DNA of 64,000 nucleotides, from assembly GCA_963843465.1 (NCBI GenBank), contig CAWJKP010000009.1, positions 186,001 to 250,000 of the forward strand. The letters are read 5' to 3'. The position numbers were made by a program, and so were the translations under genes. The DNA comes from CAWJKP01 sp963843465. GTDB lineage: Bacteria > Planctomycetota > Planctomycetia > Pirellulales > Thermoguttaceae. Below, piece by piece: positions 37,726 to 45,100 of this stretch. A model generated the notes under the pieces. The model saw nothing but the letters and a program-made list of their open reading frames with translations, did not search any database and was not told the DNA's origin. Position 1 is the stretch's first letter. Each line of letters begins with the position of its first letter.

Positions 37726-38769
37726 ATGGCAATGGCCACCAACGGCCCCCCACGTTCGGAAGCGATCTTTGTCCTCCGGTGCCTAAGGGTCTGCGGCGCT
37801 GTCCTGCTGTTGGCGGCCGATCCGCTGATCGCTGCGGAACCCGCGGGCGGGCGGGCGCCCCCGCAAGCAAGGGCCGAGGTCGCGGCCCGGCCGAAGGGCA
37901 TCGCCGATTTGAAGGCCTTGGAGAGCCGAATTCAAAAGGTTGTCGCCAAGGTCACGCCCAGCGTTGTGGCCGTAGCCGGCGGGAGCGGCGTGGTGGTCAG
38001 CAGCGACGGATACGTGCTCACCGTGGCCCACGTCGGGGAGCGTGCAGGCCGGCCGGTGGACGTAGTCTTCGCCGACGGGCGTCGCGCCAGGGCCGTCACC
38101 CTGGGCAACGATCGCGGGGTCGATGCGGGGATGCTCAAGCTTACCGGCGGCGGCCCTTGGCCCAGCGCCGAGATGGGCACCTCCGGCGACTTGCAGTCCG
38201 GCCAATGGTGCCTCACGCTGGGCTATCCCGTGACCTTCGAGCACGGGAAGTCGCCGGCCGTGAGGATCGGCCGGGTATTGGCCAACCGCAAAACGGAGAT
38301 CATCACCGACTGCACGATCATGGGCGGCGATTCGGGGGCCCCGTTGCTGAACCTGGACGGGAAGGTCATTGGGATCGGCACCAAGTGCGACGACTTCTCG
38401 CTCGTCTATAACATCCACGTGCCGATCGACCGGTTTCGCGACGAGTGGTCGACGTTGGTCCAGGGCAAGGATTTCGACAGCCGGGGTCCGCGGCCGGCGA
38501 TGCTGGGGATCTTCGCCTCCGTGGGCGCTGCCGACGCCCGCATCGGCGAGATCGTTCCCGGGAGCGGGGCGGAAAAGGCCGGACTCAAGGCCGGCGACGT
38601 GATCCTGAAGTTCGCCGGCCGGGAAGTCCACCGATACGAAGAGATCCCGCCCTTGGTTCAGACGCGGAAGCCCGGCGATCAGGTGGAGGTCGAGTTTCGC
38701 CGCGGCGCAGGAACCTTCAAGCTGCAAGTGACCTTGGGGGAGAGTGATTCCCAGCAGGACGAAGAATGA
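37726..38769 (+). CDS. HtrA/DegP-like serine protease with one PDZ domain
   Basis: A 347-residue exported S1C-type protease. Start: the ATG at 37726, 7 bases after AGGAG; a hydrophobic segment (CLRVCGAVLLLAADPLIAA) acts as the signal. The trypsin-like domain (about 45-235) holds the full triad: H102 in LTVAHVGE, D133 in GVDAGMLKL and S203 in GGDSGAPL. A PDZ domain follows (about 255-345; IVPGSGAEKAGLKAGDVILKF). It would act as a periplasmic quality-control protease or as a protease for a specific partner. It overlaps the next gene by four bases (ATGA), so the two proteins are made together. Confidence 0.92.
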   Translation: MAMATNGPPRSEAIFVLRCLRVCGAVLLLAADPLIAAEPAGGRAPPQARAEVAARPKGIADLKALESRIQKVVAKVTPSVVAVAGGSGVVVSSDGYVLTVAHVGERAGRPVDVVFADGRRARAVTLGNDRGVDAGMLKLTGGGPWPSAEMGTSGDLQSGQWCLTLGYPVTFEHGKSPAVRIGRVLANRKTEIITDCTIMGGDSGAPLLNLDGKVIGIGTKCDDFSLVYNIHVPIDRFRDEWSTLVQGKDFDSRGPRPAMLGIFASVGAADARIGEIVPGSGAEKAGLKAGDVILKFAGREVHRYEEIPPLVQTRKPGDQVEVEFRRGAGTFKLQVTLGESDSQQDEE

Positions 38770-39782
38770 GGATTCGCCGGCCAGTGCTGACCGTGGTTGC
38801 CCTGGCGGCCTTTGGGGTTCTCCAGGGCGTTTTGGCGGGCGCGGAAGGTCCACCGCGGGACCGCGGCCGCGAGGCGCCGAACGGGAAGAACGAGCCGGCG
38901 GTCCGAGCTGCGTTCCAAGAGGTCCTGGGCAGGGCATCGGCCGCGACGGTCCGCGTTTTGGCCGACGGCGAGGAAGTGGCCCTGGGAGCGGTCGTCGAGC
39001 CCGACGGATACCTCGTCACCAAGGCCAGCGTCCTGAAAGGGAAGATCACCTGCCGTTTCCGAGACGGAACGGAGAGGAAAGCCGAGAAGGTGGGCGAAGA
39101 CGGCGACCAGGATCTGGCCCTGCTGCGGGTGGACGCGAGGGGCCTGACGGCAATCTCCTGGCGGCAAGGGGAGCCGCCGCCGCCGGGAAGCCTGGTGGCG
39201 ACCACGGCCCCGGGCGATGAGCCGATCGCCATTGGCGTGGTGAGCACCGATCCGCGAAGGATTCGCGGCCGAAGCGATGCGCGCCATCCACGGGTGTGGC
39301 TGGGCATCGAGATGGGGGCGGGGGAATTGGGGTTGGGGGTTGGCGGCGTGATACCCGACAGTCCCGCGGCCAAGGCCGGGGTCCGCGTCGGCGACGAGAT
39401 CCGGCAGATCGACGGCGCCGCAATGAAGTCGGCTGAGCAGGTCGTACAGACGGTTGGCGGCCGCACCGCGGGTCAGGCGATCAAGTTGCTCGTGCACCGC
39501 CAGGACCAGGACCTGGAGATTTCCGCCAGGCTTGCCAAGTTCCGATCGCCGCAAGACTCCTGGGGCGGCGGCCCGTTCAGCGAGCGCCGCTCGGGTTTCC
39601 CCGCCGTCCTGCCGCACGATGCGCCGTTGCACCCCAGGGAATGCGGCGGCCCGCTGGTCGATACCGACGGCAATGCCGTGGGCATCAACATTGCCCGGGC
39701 ACTGCGGGTGACGACCTACGCCTTGCCTGCCGGGGTCGTGCGGGATACGGTGAGGAAGCTGAAAGAGAAGTCGCAGCAGTGA
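38766..39782 (+). CDS. HtrA-like pseudoprotease with PDZ inserted in the protease fold
   Basis: A 338-residue exported protein (signal VLTVVALAAFGVLQGVLAG). Residues about 45-135 match the first barrel of HtrA (VALGAVVEPDGYLVTKASVL, DQDLALLRV), but the catalytic His position is S88 (TKASVL instead of TNAHVV). A PDZ domain comes next (about 175-262; VGGVIPDSPAAKAGVRVGDEI). After it, residues 275-325 match the second barrel (HPRECGGPLVDTDGNAVGIN, TTYALPAGVV), where the nucleophile Ser is C293. So the PDZ appears to split the protease fold, and two of three catalytic residues are gone. A regulator or decoy partner of the active protease just upstream is the natural reading; this is inference. 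Confidence 0.85.
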   Translation: MRIRRPVLTVVALAAFGVLQGVLAGAEGPPRDRGREAPNGKNEPAVRAAFQEVLGRASAATVRVLADGEEVALGAVVEPDGYLVTKASVLKGKITCRFRDGTERKAEKVGEDGDQDLALLRVDARGLTAISWRQGEPPPPGSLVATTAPGDEPIAIGVVSTDPRRIRGRSDARHPRVWLGIEMGAGELGLGVGGVIPDSPAAKAGVRVGDEIRQIDGAAMKSAEQVVQTVGGRTAGQAIKLLVHRQDQDLEISARLAKFRSPQDSWGGGPFSERRSGFPAVLPHDAPLHPRECGGPLVDTDGNAVGINIARALRVTTYALPAGVVRDTVRKLKEKSQQ

Positions 39783-39786
39783 AGTC

Positions 39787-41688
39787 CTACCGATCCACCA
39801 CGGCGATCTCGTAGGTGCGGATTTCCGGCACGATGAAGGTCAGCGTGCCGGCCGCTTGCCGAAACGGCAGCGCAACGTCCTTCTCGTGCTCCGGGCTGGC
39901 CAGGCGGACCGAACGGACCCGCCATCCTGGGGAAGTGCGCAGACGGACCTCGACGCCCCGGGCCGGTTGGCCCGCGCGATAGTTCACCAGGTGCAACATC
40001 CGCCGGTCGGCCTGCTCGGTCAGTTCTGCACAAAGGCCGCGCGGTCCTTGCACGCTGAGCGACGGGCCGTCGCCGCAGGCCCGGCGCACGGCCGCCAGTG
40101 GGTCGCCCTTGATCTCGGCGCGGGCCAGGACCGTGTCCGGCAGGTCGTCCAGAGCGGGCCGGGCCCGCCGCGCATTCCATTGGTCGTGCGTGGCTGCCGG
40201 TCCGATCAGGCACAGCCGGCCGCCCGAATGTGCGTAGCGCCGAAGCTGCTCGACCTGCCGGTCCGACATGGCGGTGCAGCCGGCCAGGATCACAGCCCGG
40301 TAACGGCCGAGGTCGTCCAGTTGCTGGTCGTAGAGGATCTGGAAGGGGATACGGTTCTCGATCAAGGACTGTTCCACCTGCCAGGTGACGGGGACTTCGC
40401 CAGCGCGGCAGAAGGCCATAGAGGGAAAGCTTCGCAGCACGGCCACGTCGGCCACGACGGCTGCGCCTCGCAGCAGCTCGCGCCGCCGGTGAAAGAAGCG
40501 GACAAACGATTGGATGGCCGGGTCGGCCGGGTCTTTGCCGCCGGGATCTTTGGCGATCCGGCCGTACTCGAACCAGCATAGGTCCCCCAGGCAGTCGAGG
40601 TTGAAGGCCATCGACTCGGCCATTTCCAGCGGCGTTGTGACGTAAGTGAAGGCCGAGTTCTGCATCCGCCGCGCGACCTTGTAGGTGCGGATCCGCGTTT
40701 GCAGCGTCTTGTCGCGGTAGCCGGGCCGGACGTCCTCGTCCCAAAAGGCCTCGCCGCCGGGGATCAGCCGGCCATGGTCGACAGGCGGCTCGATCCGCGG
40801 CGAGATCCCGCCCGGGTTGCACTCCATGAGGATGTCCGGCCGTAGCGAGCGGGCAAAGCGGGTCATGCGATGGTACGACTCGGCCAGCGACTCGCAGCAG
40901 AAGTCGCGCCAGGCGCACTGGAGCATCCCTTGCGTGCCGGGCGGCGGCGGCAAGAGGCGGTCCAAGGCGGCCGCGCCCATGCCGGCCCGCTGCTCGGGCG
41001 TGAACGTGGCCGCCAGGTAGCGGCGGAACCGATCCACCGAGCAGGCGTCCCAGCCGGGACCGATGCCGTAGTTGTCGAAGTGCAACAGGTCCGCACGAAT
41101 CTCCTCGACGGCGTAGCGGACGATCTTCTGGTGGTAGGCCTCGGCGTCCGGATGGTTGCGGTTCCAGAACCAACGGTAGGGGGACGCGGCGGGCCACGGG
41201 TAGATGATCGGCTTGCCCTTGGCGTCCAGCACGGCCCAGTCCTTGGCCTCGGGTTTCTCCTTGAAGAGGAGTTCCCAGAGCATGGTGCCGCTGGTGACGT
41301 AGACGCCCACGTGGAGGCCCGCCTCGCGGCAGCGTGCGGCGAACTGCACGGCGTCGGCCATGCTCTCACGCTCGGCCTGGAGGCCCGCACCCTTGTAGCA
41401 GTGCATCATCACGAAGTTGACGCCCAGGGCTTTCAGGCGGGCGATCATCTCCGGGCTGTGCTCGCGCTGGTAGGCGGCCCGTTGTTCAGGCGTGGGGGCG
41501 TAGCCCGATCCCCCGTCGCGCCGCACGCGGAAGAGCAACGGCTCCCAATCGCCGGCCATCACGATGCCGTCGCGTTGCAACCACTCGGGGCGGCGCTCGG
41601 GCGGCAGCGTGAGCGTCTCGGCCTGGACTGCCCCGGCGGTCAGATACAGCAGAAGTGCCGTACTGGCCATTCGTGGGGTGATTCTCAT
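39787..41688 (-). CDS. Secreted GH42-like glycosidase with trimerisation-type domain
   Basis: A 633-residue exported protein. Start: the ATG at 41688 with AGGA 8 bases upstream and a signal peptide (MRITPRMASTALLLYLTAGAVQA). A TIM barrel spans about 30-390 (LKALGVNFVMMHCYKGAGL, GLHVGVYVTSGTMLWELLF, ADLLHFDNYG, SLRPDILMECNPGGISP, GGEAFWDED). It is followed by a Rossmann/class-I-amidotransferase-like domain (about 460-540; YRAVILAGCTAMSDRQVEQL) as in beta-galactosidase trimerisation domains, and a small C-terminal beta domain. E in LMECNPGG and E in GGEAFWDED are possible catalytic residues. The substrate is unknown. It is convergent with the pseudoprotease gene (4 bases between stops). Confidence 0.8.
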   Translation of the reverse strand: MRITPRMASTALLLYLTAGAVQAETLTLPPERRPEWLQRDGIVMAGDWEPLLFRVRRDGGSGYAPTPEQRAAYQREHSPEMIARLKALGVNFVMMHCYKGAGLQAERESMADAVQFAARCREAGLHVGVYVTSGTMLWELLFKEKPEAKDWAVLDAKGKPIIYPWPAASPYRWFWNRNHPDAEAYHQKIVRYAVEEIRADLLHFDNYGIGPGWDACSVDRFRRYLAATFTPEQRAGMGAAALDRLLPPPPGTQGMLQCAWRDFCCESLAESYHRMTRFARSLRPDILMECNPGGISPRIEPPVDHGRLIPGGEAFWDEDVRPGYRDKTLQTRIRTYKVARRMQNSAFTYVTTPLEMAESMAFNLDCLGDLCWFEYGRIAKDPGGKDPADPAIQSFVRFFHRRRELLRGAAVVADVAVLRSFPSMAFCRAGEVPVTWQVEQSLIENRIPFQILYDQQLDDLGRYRAVILAGCTAMSDRQVEQLRRYAHSGGRLCLIGPAATHDQWNARRARPALDDLPDTVLARAEIKGDPLAAVRRACGDGPSLSVQGPRGLCAELTEQADRRMLHLVNYRAGQPARGVEVRLRTSPGWRVRSVRLASPEHEKDVALPFRQAAGTLTFIVPEIRTYEIAVVDR

Positions 41689-42122
41689 GAGGTTTGTCCT
41701 GGGGTCGAGTAGAATGGCGACATTGTAGTGCTCGCCCCAAGCGACTGTCGAGCGCCAGCCGGCTCCCACGAGCGGTGTTGGGCCCGGCCGCGCAAGATGG
41801 GGGGACCGGGCGAGGACGCTGTAAGCCGAGCCGGAGCAATCTGCCCCACCCCCTCAATTGCGATACTGTCTCCCCAATTGTTGACAGGATGGGCAAGCCG
41901 ATATAGACTAGGAATCCGGGAAAGTTCCCTTGACAGGTTGGGTGTCATGGCACCCGCCGATCGAAGATGGACGGCACGGCAGGCTCCTGGTCAAGCCTCG
42001 CCAATTGGCAACTTGTCGGACAAGAGATTTGCACGTTTGGCGGCTGCGCATCACCGCGAGGTTGACGGGTCCCAGATTCGTGTCGGCGAAGCCGAGAGTG
42101 ACGGGCCATTGAGGAGGTCGTT
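41689..42122. promoter_or_regulatory. Upstream region of the sedolisin-like gene with -35/-10 candidates
   Basis: TTGACA at 41881-41886 is followed after 17 bases by TAGACT (41904-41909), with TATAGA overlapping it. A second TTGACA lies at 41930-41935 without a clear -10. The rest of the 434 bases holds no gene or repeat that I recognise. Confidence 0.45.
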
Positions 42123-42138
42123 ATGATATCTGCTCACC

Positions 42139-45100
42139 GTGGTGTGGCGTTGGGGAAATCGCCTTCGGGGCTCGGCGCCTGGGTTCGTGGTTGGCTCGCG
42201 CCGGCGCTGCGCCAAGGGAACAGTAGCCGTTCCTTTCGCGCATCATCGGGCGGTCATCGAGACTCTGGAAGCGCGGACCTTGTTGAGTCTGAGCGTTCCC
42301 GCCGGCTGGCACGCAACACCACCGTGGCAGCGCCCCCTGGGAATAACGCCGGAGCAAACCGCGGCCCCCACGGGAATGACGCCGAATGAAATTCGCGGGG
42401 CCTACGGTCTGGGCAGCTACACGGGCGGCGTCCTTTCCAATGGGATCAGCTTTGGCGGCGGGATCCAAGGCGACGGTACCGGCCAGACCATCGCCATCGT
42501 CGACGCCTACGACGATCCCACCGCCCTTAACGACCTGAATGCCTTCTCCACCCAATTCCAACTGCCACTTCTCGGCGGCGCCGGCAATCCCACTTTCCAG
42601 AAGCTCGGCGATACTGGTTTTGCGCCGCCGGTCGCCACTGACCCCACCGGCGGTTGGGAGGTCGAAGAGTCGCTGGACATCGAGTGGGCCCACGCGATGG
42701 CGCCGATGGCGAACCTCATCCTCTACGAGTCCCCCGATGCCGGTAATGGTCTTTTCACGGCGGTCCAGACCGCCGCGGACAAGGCCGGCGTGGTCGCCGT
42801 CTCGATGAGTTGGGGCGGGTCGGAATTCTCCGGCGAGCAAGCCTTTGACTCCGTTTTCACCACCCCCGCGAGTCACCTCGGCGGTTCCGCCACGCTTGGC
42901 GGCGCCGACCTGCTTGGCGGCGTCACTTTCTTGAACGCCGCCGGCGACAGTGGCGCCTACGCCGGGGGGACCAACATCGTTACGCCGAACTACCCGGCCA
43001 CATCGCCCAACGTGGTCACGGTTGGCGGGACGACGCTTACGGTCTTCGGAGCTGACCCAACCTACACTTGGGGGGGCGAGACAGCCTGGGGGAATGGCGA
43101 CTTAAGCGGTGAGTTCGGCGGCGGTGGCGGCGGCATCAGTTTGTACGAGAAGCAGCCTGCCTATCAGAATGGCGTAGTCAATGCGTTCAGCATTACCAAC
43201 CGAACGTATCCCGACGTCTGCGCCGACGCCGACCCGAACTCGGGCGTGTCCTATTACGATACCTTCAACAACGGCGTTTTGACCCCCTGGGACGTCGTGG
43301 GAGGCACCAGCCTTGCCTGTCCGTTGTGGGCGGGCATCATCTCCGTCGCCGACCAGGGCCGTGCGGTCGCCGGAAAGGGATCGCTCGACGGCCCTAGCCA
43401 GACTTTGCCGGATCTCTACAATCTCTACAGGGCGTCGTACAGCAGCAACTTCCACGACATCACCAGCGGCAATAACGGTTTCGCCGCCGGGATAGGCTAC
43501 GATCTGGCCAGCGGCATCGGCAGTCCCGTCGGCAACGTTCTCGTGCCCACATGCGCGGGAGGACCGTCGATCGAGACGGCGGCTGCCGCAAATCCGAACC
43601 CCGTCACCGGCACCACGATCCCCCTCAACGGCACGGATCTCTCGGTCCAGGGCATCGAAGGCGGCCTCGAGACCGGGCTCACCTACACCTGGGCGGCGAC
43701 AACGATCCCTGGCGGCGCCACGCCGCCGACCTTCAGCGTCAACGGCACGCTCGGCGCCAACGACACCGTCGCCACCTTCAGCGCGGCGGGGAGCTACGTC
43801 TTGACGGTGACGATCACCGATCAAAATGGGTTGACCGGCTCCAGCAGCGTGACCGTGGCGGTGGACCAGACGGTCACCTCGATCGCGGTCAGCCCGAACC
43901 CGGTCACGGTGAACGTGGGGGCCACGCAGCAGTTCCAGGTGGTGGCCTTCGACCAGTTCGGCAACGCCTTTACGACCGAGCCGACGCCCAAAACCGTCAC
44001 CTGGACGACAAACGTGGGCACGATCAGCGCGGCCGGCCTGCTCACGGCCCAGGCCTCTCCGGGCAGCGGCACCGTCACGGCGAGCAACGTGACGTTCGCC
44101 GGCACCAGCGGGACATTCACCGCCACCAGCGCCGTAACCATAACGGCGCCGCAGGTTTCGCTCTTGGATGCGACGGTCGCGGAGGTCAGCTCGGGAACCA
44201 CCACGGTCGAAGTGCCGGTCGAGGTGAGCGGCCTGGTGGGCACCTACGTCGCTGGGCTAACGATCAATTACAAGACCTCGGACAACTCTCCTCAGCCCGG
44301 CGCCGCGACCGGGACTGCGGACCCGCCCACCACCCCGCCCACTGCGGCCAACTATTGGTCGGTCACCAACGGCACGCTCACCATCCCCGGTGGAGAGCTT
44401 ACCGCGGCTCAGCCGAACTGGACCCCGCTGGAGCTGACCGCGGATGTCGGCAGCCAGTACGAATACGCCGTGTGGCAGAACAACGTCGTCTGGCAGGGTT
44501 CCTCCGGGCAGATCTTGTTCAACAACGGCACGATCACCGAGCAATTGAGCCCGCTGGGCAGCAACAGCCAGTTCCCCGCCATCAATGGCGCCGCCAGCCC
44601 GCAGCATCCCTACGTCGTCTGGTCGCAGGCGGTCGGCGGCTACCAGCAGATCTTCGTCTGTCAGATCGGCGCCGGCGCCGGCGGCGCCAATGTCACCACC
44701 CAGCTCACCAACGACTTCTGGAGCGACAACAACCCGCAGATCTTCGGCACGTCGGCCACGTGGTCGGGAAACACGCCCATGGGCCAGGAGATCTTCTACG
44801 ACGCGAACATCGCCAGCGCCGACCCGGCGTCGGTCACGTCGACGGTCTCGCCCGGCGGCGTGAACAGCTACTACCCGCAGATCTCCGGCACCACCGGCGC
44901 TGCGGCCGACACCTACGTGGTTTGGTACGGCAGCAATATCAACCAACAGGACGTCTACCTCTACGACGCCAACGCCAACCAGACCACGGCCATAACCGAG
45001 GACAACCTCGCCAACCAGGGACGGACGCTGACCGAGTCGGACCAGGGCGTGCAAATCAATGGCGGCAACGTGGTCTGGCAGGGCTGCAACGGCTCGAGTT

